Positions 23,201 through 32,254 of a stretch of 64,000 nt of DNA are shown here, in pieces. This DNA is from JAHEFT01 sp963766195 (GTDB lineage Bacteria; Pseudomonadota; Gammaproteobacteria; Xanthomonadales; SZUA-36): positions 1 to 64,000 of the forward strand of contig CAVXYY010000012.1 in NCBI GenBank assembly GCA_963766195.1. The letters are read 5' to 3'. Position 1 is the first letter of the stretch. Each line of letters begins with the position of its first letter. The position numbers and the translations under genes are program-made. The notes under the pieces are model-generated. The model was given only the letters and a program-made list of their open reading frames with translations. It did no database searches and was not told the DNA's origin.

Positions 23201-23412
23201 GGCCGGGTGAGCAAGGTTTCGATCTCTTCCGGCGCGGCACCGCGGTATTCAGTGCGCACCGTCAGGGTCGGATAGGACAGGTCAGGAAGCAGGTTGACCT
23301 TCAGATCCTTCAGCGCGATCAGGCCGAACAAAACCAGCGTGACGGCGCCCATGGAAATGGCAACGCGCCTGCGCGTGGCGACTTCTACCAGTTTGAGCGG
23401 TTGAGAGCTCAT
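20272..23412 (-). CDS. RND-family efflux permease (first of pair)
   Basis: 1046 residues, unbroken. Same family layout: N-terminal helix (VAISMGAVTLVLFGLIAL), first porter domain (NLLPDLSYPTLTVRTEY), TM4 motif GLLVDNGIVVLENISRYR, second porter domain and C-terminal helices (GIVVNNAIVLVDLINKLRERG). The start codon overlaps the stop of the adaptor gene by 4 bases, so the two are translationally coupled. It differs clearly in sequence from the second permease, so the pair is not a recent duplication. Substrate cannot be predicted from sequence; housekeeping organic-compound efflux is likely rather than metal, since I see no CusA-type methionine triad. Confidence 0.9.
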   Translation of the reverse strand: MSSQPLKLVEVATRRRVAISMGAVTLVLFGLIALKDLKVNLLPDLSYPTLTVRTEYRGAAPEEIETLLTRPVEEAVGVVKNVKGVKSVSRAGQSDVILEFAWGADMDLAGLDVREKLEVLQLPLEAARPMLLRFNPATDPIMRLGLIHAESGDAVDETSLKVLRRYADEEIRKLLEPVEGVAAVKISGGLEDEIQIEIDQEKMARLNLTLEVLTSRLAAENVNVSAGRLEQGTQRYLVRTINQFGSVEEFGSLIVSTGEGRPVYLRDIARVRSGYSEREAIIRMNGHEAVEIAVYKEGDANTVSVARGVRDKLLQLQENLPPGVEMETVDDQSVFIDRAIREVINAAVLGGLLAVLVIFVFLRNAWFTLTIALCIPVSVIATFFLMGQAGISLNIMSLGGIALATGLLVDNGIVVLENISRYRAEGEGLVPAAIKGTSEVGGAVIASTLTTIAVFLPLAFVDGMAGQLFRDQALTVTFALAVSLAVAVTLIPMMASASGHKTLPREPGSSRFGSWFASSYAKLLDMALRHRAKTMVLATVVLVLAVVMLRGIGTELLPDLEQGRFDVTLEANPGTPLEETDRLAGNLQRLATANPTVDYVYGVAGSGNRIDANPTESGENIARMLVAMKPASSPEDRDAVIHELRANTAETAGLESNFSAPELLSFDKPLEIEIQGYDLDALRAASEQVLGLLRASDRFADVESSLERGHPEIQIFFDQERAAALGLTVKQISDQVVGKIRGQVATRYSWRDRKIDVLVRLSENERQSIAAVQNLIINPQSERPVTLSSVAEIRIAEGPAEIRRADQERVALVQANLAYGDLGSAVIEAEALLSGIQLPYGLTLKITGQSEEMAASFRSLVFALVLAVFLVYLVMASQFESLVHPFVILFSIPLAAAGVALALWLTDTRLSVIVFIGLIMLAGIVVNNAIVLVDLINKLRERGMERFDAIRDAARLRLRPIMMTTLTTVLGLLPMALGLGEGSEMRTPMAVTVIGGLLTSTLLTLVVIPVMYSLLDRRRDARQDEPARVEKDANSRSGSSHVLQAG

Positions 23413-24509
23413 GCGCCGTGGTTCAGCCCGGTGTCGATGACCTCCACTTTGGCGCCATCACTGAGGCTGCCCTTCCCGGCCGTGACCACTGTCTCGCCAG
23501 CGACCACTCCTTCGCGCACCTCGATCATGCCCGCCCGTTCGTAACCCAGCTGAACCAGTCTGCGGGTGGCGCTGCCATCGCCGGCAACGACGAACACGTG
23601 GCTTTGCTCGTCTTCCGTTATCACGGCGCTGCGCGGGATGACCGGAACGTCCCGGTGCATGTCATAAAGAATCTCGACGCGCCCGAAAAGGCCGGGTTTG
23701 AGCATCTGGTCATGGTCGTTGATCTTGGCAGTCACCCTGAAGGTTCCTGAATCCGGATCAATGACCGGGCTGATGCGGATGATTTCACCGGTGAACAGCT
23801 CACCCGGCCATGCGTCCAGGGCTACTGACACGTCCAGGCCGATTTTCAACACGCGGAGTTCGCGCTCCGGCACGTTAAGAACGGCCAGCAGCGGGTCATA
23901 GCTGGTGACGTGATAAACGGCCTGATGCAATTCAACCAGGTTGCCTGCGCGCACCAACCGCCGGGAGATAAAGCCGGAAATAGGTGCACGGATATTGGTG
24001 TGCTCCAGTTCCAGGCTGGCGATCTCAAAGGCCGCTTTTTGCGCCTGGTATTCGGCTCCCACCCGCTCGAAGTCTTCCGTGCTCACCAGCTTCTTTTCAA
24101 ACAGCTCCTTTTTTCGCTGGTAGTCTGTTTCAAGGCGCTTCAACGTCGCGTTGGCCTGCTCCACGGCCAGTCGATAGCGATCGTCTTCAACCCGGGCGAG
24201 AACCTGCCCTGCCTCGACGAAGTCACCCTCCTCGGCCAGGATCTCCAGCACAACGCCGGTGATCTGGGAAACTACGACAGACTGGAAATCGGCTTCAAGG
24301 CTCGCGGTGCCGGAATAGAATGCCGCCATATCTCCGCGGGCGACTTCGACGGCTTCCACGGGGATGGAGGGCTCTTCAGCTGCTTCTTTTTCCTTTTTTT
24401 CCTGCGCTCCCACCGCCTGCCCCATGCATCCCTGGAGCAACAAGGTAAGCAGTAAACAGGTCAGAAATATTACCGTTAAAACCGGGTTCGATCGGGTCAG
24501 AAGTTTCAT
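23409..24509 (-). CDS. RND periplasmic adaptor (membrane fusion protein), lipoprotein
   Basis: 366 residues. A lipoprotein signal with lipobox LLLQGC places the mature N-terminus at the cysteine, anchored in the inner membrane. Then the biotinyl-lipoyl half-motif (VVLEILAEEGDFVEAGQVLARVED), an alpha-helical hairpin (AVEQANATLKRLETDYQRKKELFEKKLVS), the second half (IRAPISGFISRRLVRAGNLV) and a beta-barrel/membrane-proximal end. It bridges the pump to an outer membrane channel. First gene of a three-gene operon with the two RND permeases. An imperfect inverted repeat lies just upstream. Confidence 0.92.
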   Translation of the reverse strand: MKLLTRSNPVLTVIFLTCLLLTLLLQGCMGQAVGAQEKKEKEAAEEPSIPVEAVEVARGDMAAFYSGTASLEADFQSVVVSQITGVVLEILAEEGDFVEAGQVLARVEDDRYRLAVEQANATLKRLETDYQRKKELFEKKLVSTEDFERVGAEYQAQKAAFEIASLELEHTNIRAPISGFISRRLVRAGNLVELHQAVYHVTSYDPLLAVLNVPERELRVLKIGLDVSVALDAWPGELFTGEIIRISPVIDPDSGTFRVTAKINDHDQMLKPGLFGRVEILYDMHRDVPVIPRSAVITEDEQSHVFVVAGDGSATRRLVQLGYERAGMIEVREGVVAGETVVTAGKGSLSDGAKVEVIDTGLNHGA

Positions 24510-24526
24510 GATTCACCCACCTTGGT

Positions 24527-24544
24527 GTTGTATTTATGTATAAC
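24527..24544. promoter_or_regulatory. Imperfect inverted repeat upstream of the RND operon, possible operator
   Basis: GTTGTAT-TTAT-GTATAAC, halves matching at 5 to 6 of 7 positions, 18 bases before the adaptor start codon. The shape is like AcrR/TetR operators found ahead of RND pump genes, but no regulator gene is adjacent. Confidence 0.3.
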
Positions 24545-24802
24545 AGTAACACACGACACGAGGCGCCCAATGTGCCAGAGGTCATAGCAACGGTTACCTG
24601 TAGATAAAGATGCAATTTGTGCGCCAACCGGATGCAGTAAGGGTATCCCGTGCTGGCAGAAGTTGACGGAGCTCGCTGTGTTGCGGTGAGGAGCCGGTTA
24701 AAGCGCCCGGCTTCGCCCCGCGTACCCGGCAACGGATGGCGGGTCACCGGCGTTGCCATTGGTGTGGAAGCGCAGTTTTTGGCAGGAACTGCTACAGAAT
24801 CG

Positions 24803-24831
24803 TTGGTTTGCCGGAGAGCAGAAGGTATAAT
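24803..24831 (+). promoter_or_regulatory. Sigma70-type promoter for the cytochrome c pair
   Basis: TTGGTT (24803-24808), 17-base spacer, TATAAT (24826-24831), a perfect -10 box, 45 bases before the ATG of the first cytochrome gene. Confidence 0.65.
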
Positions 24832-24875
24832 CGCCGACTGTTCCTGACCAAACGACAACATAAAAAGAGACCTTC

Positions 24876-25209
24876 ATGCGAAACCTGATCCTTACGGCCA
24901 TGCTGCTGTCGACGGCCAGCTTTTTCCTTCAAGTGGACTCGCGCACATGCTGCCGGTGACATCGAAGCTGGAGAGATGAAAACCTATACCTGCAAGGGCT
25001 GTCATGGCATCCCCGGCTACAACAACGTGTACCCGACTTACAAGGTTCCAAAGATCGGCGGACAGAATTACGAGTACCTCGTATTGGCCCTGAAGGGATA
25101 CAAGTCCGGCGAGCGCAAACACCCGACAATGGATTTGCAGGCCCGGAGCTTGTCGGACCAGGACATCGAAGACGTCTCTGCTTACCTGTCCTCACTTGGC
25201 GGCGAATAA
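24876..25209 (+). CDS. Small monoheme cytochrome c, periplasmic (1 frameshift)
   Basis: Starts ATG 24876 with AAAGAGA upstream; signal peptide MRNLILTAMLLSTASFF. One extra base near 24940 breaks the frame; beyond it the protein reads HAAGDIEAGEMKTYTCKGCHG with a CKGCH heme site, then IGGQNYEYLVLALKGYKSGERKHPTM where the methionine is the likely axial ligand, ending DVSAYLSSLGGE. This is the c553/c4-half type. About 110 residues before processing. It lies directly before a second cytochrome of the same type, likely co-transcribed from the promoter at 24803. Electron carrier in the periplasm; partner oxidase unknown. Confidence 0.82.
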
Positions 25210-25210
25210 C

Positions 25211-25542
25211 ATGATGATCAAGAATACAATCCTGGCAGTTCTGTTGATTGCAGCACCCCTGACCGTGGCCGCCCGGGGCGATGCCGCCGCCGGACAGGAA
25301 AAAGCGAAGCTTTGCGAAGCCTGTCACGGCGCCACGGGCAAAAGCATCGACCCCAATTACCCCAACATCGGCGGGCAGCACAAGGACTACCTGGAAAAAG
25401 CCTTAAAGGATTATCGATCCGGACACCGTCCCAACGTGATCATGGCCAGCATGGCGTCGGCGCTGAGCGACCAGGACATCGAGGATCTGGCCGCGTGGTT
25501 TTCCAGCCAGCAAGGCTTGCGGGATCTGTCTCAGAAGAATAG
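25211..25542 (+). CDS. Small monoheme cytochrome c, periplasmic (end uncertain)
   Basis: ATG 25211 follows the previous stop at once; signal peptide KNTILAVLLIAAPLTVAA. Heme site CEACHG, then IGGQHKDYLEKALKDYRSGHRPNVIM and MASALSDQDIEDLAAWFSSQQG, parallel to its neighbour. Without correction the frame runs on to 25852 through the opposite-strand nfuA gene, which is not credible. Stops in the other two frames lie at 25542 and 25553, so one more indel near 25520-25535 probably hides the true end; I use 25542. The two cytochromes together resemble the halves of a diheme cytochrome c4. Confidence 0.78.
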
Positions 25543-25549
25543 ATTACGA

Positions 25550-26159
25550 TTAAACCGCGGATTCTCCGCGGGCATCGCCAGCATAGTACGGGTTGGTGCC
25601 CGACTGGTGGTCGGTTGCATCCAGTACGGCGGTAATTTCCGGAATATTCCGTTTCAGGGTCTGCTCAATGCCCTGCTTGAGCGTGACATCCGCCATGCCG
25701 CAACCATGGCAGCCACCGCCGAACTGCAGAATGACTTCTTTCCTGCCGGTGATTTCCACCAGGGAAACGCGACCGCCGTGCGAAGCCAGCGAAGGGTTTA
25801 CTTCGGTCTCGAGCAACCAGCCCACCCGGTCCTCCAGCGAAGCCTCTTTTGAAGGTTCCGAACCCTTGATTCCCGGCGCCTTGATGGTCAACTGCCCGCC
25901 GGTGGGGTCTTCTTCAAAATCAATCTGGGCTTTTTCCAGCCACGGCGCACTGGCCTTGGCGACGAACATGCTGAAGCCCGTCGAACTTGAGTTCGTGGTC
26001 ATCCGGCATGCTCTGGCCCCGCGGACAAAACTGCAGGTCGCAGCCCGCACCGGGGGTGCCCGCGTGGTTCACTGAAATGCGCAATGCCAGGTCTTCGTCG
26101 TCCTGTTGCAGGATCAAGCGCTGAAAGTATTCTTGTGCGTTCCGGGTAATTTCTATCAT
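25550..26159 (-). CDS. nfuA: Fe/S biogenesis protein NfuA (1 frameshift)
   Basis: About 200 residues when rebuilt. N-terminal A-type-like domain (MIEITRNAQEYFQRLI, AGTPGAGCDLQFCP, ELKFDGF), then a Nfu domain with the scaffold CxxC in LQFGGGCHGCGMADVTLK. It carries and delivers [4Fe-4S] clusters, including under oxidative stress. One extra G near 25978 breaks the frame between HELKFD and GFSMFVAKASAPWLE. The start at 26159 gives the conserved MIEI opening. It is the last gene of a long minus-strand run and converges on the cytochrome c gene. Confidence 0.92.
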
Positions 26160-26182
26160 TAAATTGATTCCATGTTTATGCA

Positions 26183-27233
26183 TTAATCGGTGCGGAAATG
26201 GGTTTTTTTCAAGGCCTTGGCCAGGTAGGGCAGCGAATGATCCAGGCGCCAATCGATCGAGGAGTGTGTCCCCTCGAATTCCTGGTAAAAATGTTCAACA
26301 CCGAGTTTGTCCAACCGGTCAACCAGGCGACGGGTTCCGTACTGTATATGGTATTGGTCGTAAATGCCCACGTCGATATAAAGTCCGTGCAATGAGCGCA
26401 GCGCTTCAGCGCCGTTGTTCGATCATGTTCAACGGATCGGCGGCCAGCCAGCGTTCCCAGCGTTCCGGATACAATTCACAGGTCCGCAAATCAAAAGGCA
26501 GCCTGATGCGGCCAGGCTGGTCCGGATCAGGATCGTAGCTGGCCGCCATGGCCAGTATCATCATGGCCGTGTACTCGCGTCCGGAGGGCTGGTTGCTGCG
26601 CCAGAACGCCCGGATGAAACCTGCATAGTCGTCGCGGTATTCCGACAGCAGTTCACAGGCCACGGGAAAGTCTTTTCGATAAACCATTTCAAAGCCGACA
26701 TCGCCGGCATGGCTGGCGGCCGCCCCCCAGGTCCCGGGAAAATGCATGGCGTGATAAAGCGCCCCGTATCCGCCGGAGGACTTGCCGAACAGGGCGCGGC
26801 CTTCCCGGCTGTTGACGACGTTCAGACGTTCACTGACCAGCGGCACAAGTTCCTGGTTCAGGTAATCCGCGTAGCGGCCAACCGCGGGGGAATTGACGTA
26901 TTGATTGCCGCCCAGCGAGGTGTAGCAATCCGGGAAAGCGACGACGACGGGCTCCAGGTCGCCCTGCCCGATCAGCCGGTCGAGCCGGGCTGGCAGGTTT
27001 TCACCGTGGTTGCGCCAGTTAAGGTGGCCCGGCCCGGAGTTGGTGTAAGCCGCCAGGTCCCACAACACCAGGTACGGCGCACAGGATTCCGAGTAACCGG
27101 GGGGCAGGTAGAGACAAAGCTCACGCTCGACCGGGTCACCCCATGGGTTGCTTTCCAGCACCGATGAACGGTGCTGCACCTTCAAAATACGGCCCTTGGG
27201 CCAATCGGTCTGGGGTCGTGGATGCCGCATCAC
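26183..27233 (-). CDS. Putative esterase, alpha/beta hydrolase of the esterase D/Fes type (1 frameshift)
   Basis: About 350 residues rebuilt. The nucleophile elbow is LFGKSSGGYGALYHAM (GxSxG), and the end EFEGTHSSIDWRLDHSLPYLAKAL supplies the catalytic histidine; the aspartate probably lies in LYIDVGIYDQY. One extra base near 26403 separates LNMIEQ from AEALRSLHGLYIDVG. The family (PF00756) covers S-formylglutathione hydrolases, enterochelin esterases and acetyl-esterases. No signal peptide, so cytoplasmic. It begins 6 bases before the end of galU and probably shares its transcript. Substrate unknown. Confidence 0.82.
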
Positions 27234-27238
27234 CGGGT

Positions 27239-28137
27239 TCAGAATCTACCGGCTTCCCTGAGCAAGGAATACATGTGGTCGAGTATTTCCCCGCGCAGTT
27301 CCTTGTGTTCCAACGCGTAGTCGATGGTGGCCTTGATGAAACCCTGACGGCTTCCGCAGTCATACCGTTCGCCTTCAAAAGGCAGGGCAAGCACCGGGTG
27401 TGTCCCGAGCATCGCTGAAATGCCATCGGTCAACTGGATCTCTCCACCGGCGCCGGCAGTCACTCCGCGCAGGTATTTGAATACCGCGGGATCGAGAATA
27501 TAACGCCCCACGACACCGAGCCGGGAGGGCGCGTCTTCAGGCGCCGGCTTCTCGACCATCGTGTGGATGGCGTTTTGTCCAAAGTCGTTGACGTCCACGC
27601 CAACGACACCATAACTGGTGGTCAATTCATCCGGGATTTCCTCGACGCCGATGACGCTGGAACCGGTTTGCCGGTATAAATCGACCATCTGGGCCAGGGC
27701 GCTGGCACCGTCATTCCGGACCAGGTCATCGGCCAGCAAAATGGCAAACGGTTCATCACCGACGACTGTTTCGGCACAGAGAATGGCGTGGCCGAGTCCC
27801 AGGGCTGCCGGTTGCGTGACATACACCAGGTTCACTTCGTCCGGGACGATCGTCGTGATCCGTTCCAGAAGCTCCGTTTTTCCATCTCCTGGCCAGCCGC
27901 GTTTGCAGTTCGAAAGCCGTATCGAAATGATCGAATATGGCGTGCTTGTTTCGGCTGGTCACAAAAATCAGGGTATCGATTCCGGCTTCCATCGCTTCTT
28001 CAACGGCGTACTGGATCAGCGGCTTGTCGACAATCGGCAGCATTTCCTTGGGGATGGACTTGGTTGCCGGTAAAAAGCGCGTGCCAAGGCCGGCAACCGG
28101 AAAAACCGCTTTTCTGACAGGTTTGAATTGGCTTCAT
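27239..28137 (-). CDS. galU: UTP-glucose-1-phosphate uridylyltransferase GalU (2 frameshifts)
   Basis: About 298 residues rebuilt. The nucleotide-binding start KAVFPVAGLGTRFLPATKSIPKEMLPI is read after a break near 28120; a second break near 27885 precedes DGKTELLERITTIVPDEVNLVYV. Further family blocks: QPAALGLGHAILCAE, ILLADDLV, MVEKPAPEDAPS, GEIQLTDGI, FEGERYDCGSRQGFIKA. It makes UDP-glucose for surface polysaccharides. Placed 10 bases after the CapD-like gene, in a polysaccharide block. Start ATG 28137 gives MKPIQT. Confidence 0.93.
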
Positions 28138-28147
28138 TCGGAAAAGG

Positions 28148-30048
28148 CTAGCGTGCGCGGTGGATCGGGACAACCCCGGTACTTCCGGCTTTGTCACCCA
28201 TCGATGTGCTGGCCAGTTCCGGCACGAGACGCAGGAGGATCTCCTTCAATTTCGCCGTGTCATAACGTTTCACGGCAATTTCACCTTCCCGTAACACCGA
28301 ACCCAGGTTTTCCCAATCCGCCTGCCGGGGATGGGCCAGGAAAATCTTTTCGTGCTGGGTTTTTTCATACGGCTCCAGTTCATGGAACAACTCTTCGAAC
28401 AGTTTTTCCCCTGGTCTTAAACCGGTATAGACGATCTGGATATCCTTTCCGGGCGTTTTGCCGGAAAGCCGGATCAACTGCTCGGCCAGGTAAGTGATTT
28501 TTACCGGCTCACCCATGTCGAGGACGTAGATCTCGCCGCCGGAGCCGAGCACCGCGGCCTGCATGATCAATTGGCTGGCCTCGGAAATGGTCATGAAGTA
28601 ACGGGAAATTTCGGGGTGGGTCACGGTGACCGGACCACCCTTGGCAATCTGTTCCTTGAACAGGGGCACGACGCTGCCATTTGAATTGAGCACATTGCCG
28701 AAACGGACCGTGATATACCGGGTCTCGGACCGGCTGTTCATATTCTGACAGAATATCTCGGCCACCCGCTTGGTGGCGCCCATGATATTGGCGGGATTAA
28801 CCGCCTTGTCGGTCGAGATCAGCACGAAGGTGCCGACATTATGACGTTCGGCCGCTTCCGCCAACCTCATGGTGCCGATAATGTTGTTCCTGAACGCTTC
28901 ACGCACCTGGGTTTGCAGGATCGGCAGGTGTTTGTATGCGGCGGCATGAAAGAGCACGTCCGGCTTGAACTCGCTGATGACTTTTTCCACCGTTGCGGAA
29001 TCGCAAATGTCGCCGAGGACACTGTGGAAAATGAGGTCCCGGAATTCACTTCTCAGTTCGTGGTCGATGCGGTACAGGGCGAATTCGCCGTTATCCACCA
29101 CGATCAATTCCACCGGATTGAGCCGGGCGATCTGGCGACATAACTCGGATCCAATGGAACCGCCGCCACCGGTGACCATGACGCTTTTTCCGGTCAGGCC
29201 GATGCGGATCGAATCCCAAACCAGGGAAACGGGTTCCCTTCCGAGCAAGTCGTCGATCACCACGCGTTTCATGTCGTCGATCCGGGTTGCCTTGTTACCC
29301 AGGTCGTTCAGGGTTGGCAGGGTCCGGAATTCAACGTCACACTTCTCGCAAATCTCGACGATCCGCTGCATTTGCTGATTGGTTGCGGAAGGGATGGCGA
29401 TTACCACGAGATCAGCGCCGACTTCGGTAGCGACACGGGATAACTGGTCGATGGATCCAAGCACAGGAACACCATGTACCTGCGCTCCCCTGAGGCGTTG
29501 ATCGTCATCGAGGAACCCCACCACATCGAACGCACCGCGGTGGCGCAGTTCCCGCTCCAACATCGCCCCGGAACGTCCGGCGCCCAGCACCAGTGCACGC
29601 TTGGCACGCGACACTGCCGGGTTTTCCGGATGAGCGGGAATCCTTCCAGAAGCGGAAACACATCCTGGGCAGCCCGAGCGTCAGGAAAAGCAGGGCTGGA
29701 TAGATCAATACGGGCCCGAGAACCGTCCGGGCCTGCGGACCATAAAAGACAGTCAATACGATGGCAATTGAAAAGGTGCCGAAGGCAGCCGCCCGGACAA
29801 TATTCCAGAGATCAGGGAAACTGGCGAAACGCCACAGGCCCTTGTACAGGCCGGTGAACCACAAAACCACTCCCTGCACGGCCAGGACCAGCAGCAACTC
29901 GGTAACCAGCGGCACCGAATCCAGGATTCCGGCAAAGCCCGTCCGGTTGATGATCCAGCCGGCCGCCAACCACGAAATACCGACCATGACCAGATCATGA
30001 ACGATAACAGCAGCGCGCGGATGTCTCAGAATGCGCATGAGTTTCATA
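28148..30048 (-). CDS. Membrane-bound NDP-sugar dehydratase/epimerase (CapD/WbpM family; 1 frameshift)
   Basis: About 633 residues rebuilt, the full length of WbpM-type enzymes. N-terminal four-helix membrane part (DLVMVGISWLAAGWII, TELLLVLAVQGVVLWF), a CoA-binding-like Rossmann part (ALVLGAGRSGAMLERELR), then the catalytic SDR domain with VTGGGGSIGSELCRQI and TDKAVNPANIMGATKR. The methionine replacing the SDR tyrosine in MxxxK is typical of this UDP-GlcNAc 4,6-dehydratase family. One extra A near 29626. It probably prepares a UDP-deoxy sugar for O-antigen or capsule. Next to a WecA-like transferase and galU. Confidence 0.88.
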
Positions 30049-31068
30049 TTATTGTCCCGCCTGGACCGGTACTGCATAACGCCGCACCAGGATAAACCAG
30101 CCCAGCACACATATTGACATCGAGACCAGGGCTGTTGCCCGGGCCAGCAACGGAAATTTCACTGCTACCACGATCCCTGGAAGAACCACCGCCACGTTTA
30201 TTGCCTGGTAAAGAAATGCGACCCGACCGTGAGTCCAACCATGTGCGATCAGCCTTTGATACACGTGTTGCCGGTGCGGATTATACCACCGCTCACCCCT
30301 GATTACTCTGGCCAGAAGGGTCAATGTGCTGTCGGTGAGGAACAGCATCATCACCATCACGGCGACCGGTATTCCAAATGCGCCGGTACCGACCCCGTAG
30401 ACCAGCAATGCTGCGAAAACGAAGCCAAGCGCGAGGCTTCCGACATCGCCCATGAATACCCTGGCACGGCCCAGATTCCAGGGCAGAAACCCCATGCAGG
30501 AAGCGGCCAAAAGGAGTGACAGGCGGGCAAAAAAGCCGTCGCCGGAAAGCTGAAACAGGCCGGTCAGCACCAGGCCACCGAAAATGCCTTGCAAAGCCGC
30601 CATTCCATTACTTCCATCCATAAAGTTGTAGAGATTGGTCATCCACAAGATGAACACGGCACCCAGCAGGGCCGGAATCAGTCCGTCAACCCAGCCGGCA
30701 CCCGTTGCGTACCATATCAGTCCGACGCTGACCGCCAGCTGAACGAACAGCCGGAACCGGACACTGAGAGAGCGGTGATCGTCCCACGCCCCGATGCTCG
30801 CAATGATCAACATCCCCGGCATTATGCCGTTAACCCAGGAAGCGGAGCTTTCTTGCCCGGCGAGCGCGAAAGAGGAAACCAAAAACGCGGCTACCAGCCC
30901 CGCACCACCGCCGCGCGGAGTGACTTCGATGTGACTGTGGCGGTCACCCGGGTGATCCAGCAAGCCCGATCTTCGGGCATACCAGACCGCCAGGCCGGTG
31001 AGCAGGAAAGCGATAACAGCAGTAACCAGGAACGAAAAAAGGGGACTGAATTGACCTGCTGCCGACAT
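30049..31068 (-). CDS. WecA/MraY-family glycosyl-1-phosphate transferase
   Basis: 339 residues, about ten membrane helices. Family motifs: DRHSHIEVTPRGGGAG, ASIGAWDDHRSLSVR (the Mg-binding aspartates), TNLYNFMDGSNGMA, and GRARVFMGDVGSLALGF, plus the cytoplasmic HxH-type NPHRQHVYQRL loop. It transfers a sugar-1-phosphate from a UDP-sugar to undecaprenyl phosphate, starting O-antigen or capsule units. The stop abuts the start of the CapD-like gene, so the two probably act in one pathway. Close to WbpL of Pseudomonas O-antigen clusters in type; exact sugar unknown. Confidence 0.88.
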   Translation of the reverse strand: MSAAGQFSPLFSFLVTAVIAFLLTGLAVWYARRSGLLDHPGDRHSHIEVTPRGGGAGLVAAFLVSSFALAGQESSASWVNGIMPGMLIIASIGAWDDHRSLSVRFRLFVQLAVSVGLIWYATGAGWVDGLIPALLGAVFILWMTNLYNFMDGSNGMAALQGIFGGLVLTGLFQLSGDGFFARLSLLLAASCMGFLPWNLGRARVFMGDVGSLALGFVFAALLVYGVGTGAFGIPVAVMVMMLFLTDSTLTLLARVIRGERWYNPHRQHVYQRLIAHGWTHGRVAFLYQAINVAVVLPGIVVAVKFPLLARATALVSMSICVLGWFILVRRYAVPVQAGQ

Positions 31069-31080
31069 CCCGATACCGGG

Positions 31081-32247
31081 CTACTCGCCCAGCACCCCGT
31101 GAATTTTCTTGGTTGTGCTCCACTTCCGGCAACTGGGGCACTGCCAGTGGTGGGAATGGCCGCCAAAGCCGCAGTGGTGGCAACGGTAATCCGGCTGCCG
31201 GGACATCAGGCGCGCCGCGACCGCCTTCAGAATGTCGTCACTGGATTCCGCGTCGAGATAACCATCGGCTTTCAGGTCGATAAGGCGGTCAAGGCCGCGC
31301 ACGGAAGGTTTCGCTGTCAGCATCTCAACCAGGTAGCGGCCTGCGACGTCACCGCCTTGTTCGCCGGCAAGGTAATCGGTGCGCTTCAATACCAGGGAAA
31401 TTCCATTGTAATTCTCTGCCCATTCATCCAGCTTGGCGCGCCCCCTGGAAGGATCGCCGGCCTTGACCGTTGCTTCCAGGTAGGTCTCCAGGATCTCGGG
31501 GATGTAATCCTGGTCGAGTTCCGCGATTTCCTCGTAAAGAGTCACGGCTGCGTCGTAGTCGCCGGCATTTGTCGCGATGCGCGCCAGCATGAATCTTGCC
31601 CTGATGCAACGGGGGTCATGACGCCGGGCCTGGCGCAATTGTTTTCTCGCGCCCTCCATGTCATTTTCCAACAGCGCTTCCTCGGCCATTTCGCAGCAGA
31701 ACTGGGACATGATTTCTCCCATGTGCTCGCCGCTCACCTGCTCCAGCCGCTGAGCCTGGTCAAGGGCATTTTTCCAGTCCTTTTCCTGCTGGTAAATCTC
31801 CAACAGGCTGCGCAGCGCACTCGGCGTATGCGCGCCTGTCTCGATCAGTTCAGAAAACAGCCGCTCCGCACGATCCAGCAAGCCGGCCCGCATGTAGTCC
31901 TCACCGAGTTCCAGCAGCGCCTGGGTCCGCTGTTCCGGCTCCAGTCCGGGTTTTGCAATAATGTTCTGGTGAAACCGGATTGCCCGGTCCACCTCGCCCC
32001 TGCGCCGGAACAGGCTGCCCAGCGCCATGTGGGTCTCCACGGTGTCCTTGTTGACTTCAGCCAGTTCCAGGAATACCTGGATGGCCTTGTCCGGCTGTTC
32101 ATTGAGGAGGTAGTTCAATCCCTGGAAGTATTGGTTGCTGAACAGTTGCCTGCTCTTGCCGACCGAACGCTTTTCCATCGACCTGGCAAACCACCAGCCG
32201 AAATACATTGCGACGGGCAGCAGCAGGAACAGACCCAGCTCAATCAT
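31081..32247 (-). CDS. lapB: Lipopolysaccharide assembly protein LapB (YciM)
   Basis: 388 residues, close to the 389 of E. coli LapB. N-terminal membrane anchor (IELGLFLLLPVAMYFGWWF), a chain of TPR repeats (QYFQGLNYLLNEQPDKAIQVFLELAE and on), and a C-terminal rubredoxin-like zinc domain with CHHCG and CPSCRKW. LapB tunes LPS synthesis by guiding FtsH degradation of LpxC. Start 32247 gives MIELG, which matches the family; a longer open frame upstream overlaps lapA and is rejected. Confidence 0.95.
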   Translation of the reverse strand: MIELGLFLLLPVAMYFGWWFARSMEKRSVGKSRQLFSNQYFQGLNYLLNEQPDKAIQVFLELAEVNKDTVETHMALGSLFRRRGEVDRAIRFHQNIIAKPGLEPEQRTQALLELGEDYMRAGLLDRAERLFSELIETGAHTPSALRSLLEIYQQEKDWKNALDQAQRLEQVSGEHMGEIMSQFCCEMAEEALLENDMEGARKQLRQARRHDPRCIRARFMLARIATNAGDYDAAVTLYEEIAELDQDYIPEILETYLEATVKAGDPSRGRAKLDEWAENYNGISLVLKRTDYLAGEQGGDVAGRYLVEMLTAKPSVRGLDRLIDLKADGYLDAESSDDILKAVAARLMSRQPDYRCHHCGFGGHSHHWQCPSCRKWSTTKKIHGVLGE

Positions 32248-32254
32248 CCGGGCG

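Larger units (their letters stand above)
24510..24875. other. Divergent intergenic region between RND operon and cytochrome c pair
   Basis: 366 bases without a convincing gene. Short open frames here lack ribosome sites and recognisable protein sequence. The left edge holds an imperfect inverted repeat (24527-24544) suited to control the RND operon; the right edge holds a good sigma70-type promoter (24803-24831). The middle (24560-24790) shows nothing I can name. Confidence 0.6.

Noticed and set aside
24376..24861. Open frame of 161 codons in the divergent gap on the minus strand
   Set aside because: It overlaps the lipoprotein adaptor start, has no ribosome site and no recognisable sequence.
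25196..25852. Cytochrome c extended to 218 residues
   Set aside because: The extra 100 residues are antisense to nfuA and unlike any cytochrome; an indel near the real stop is more likely.
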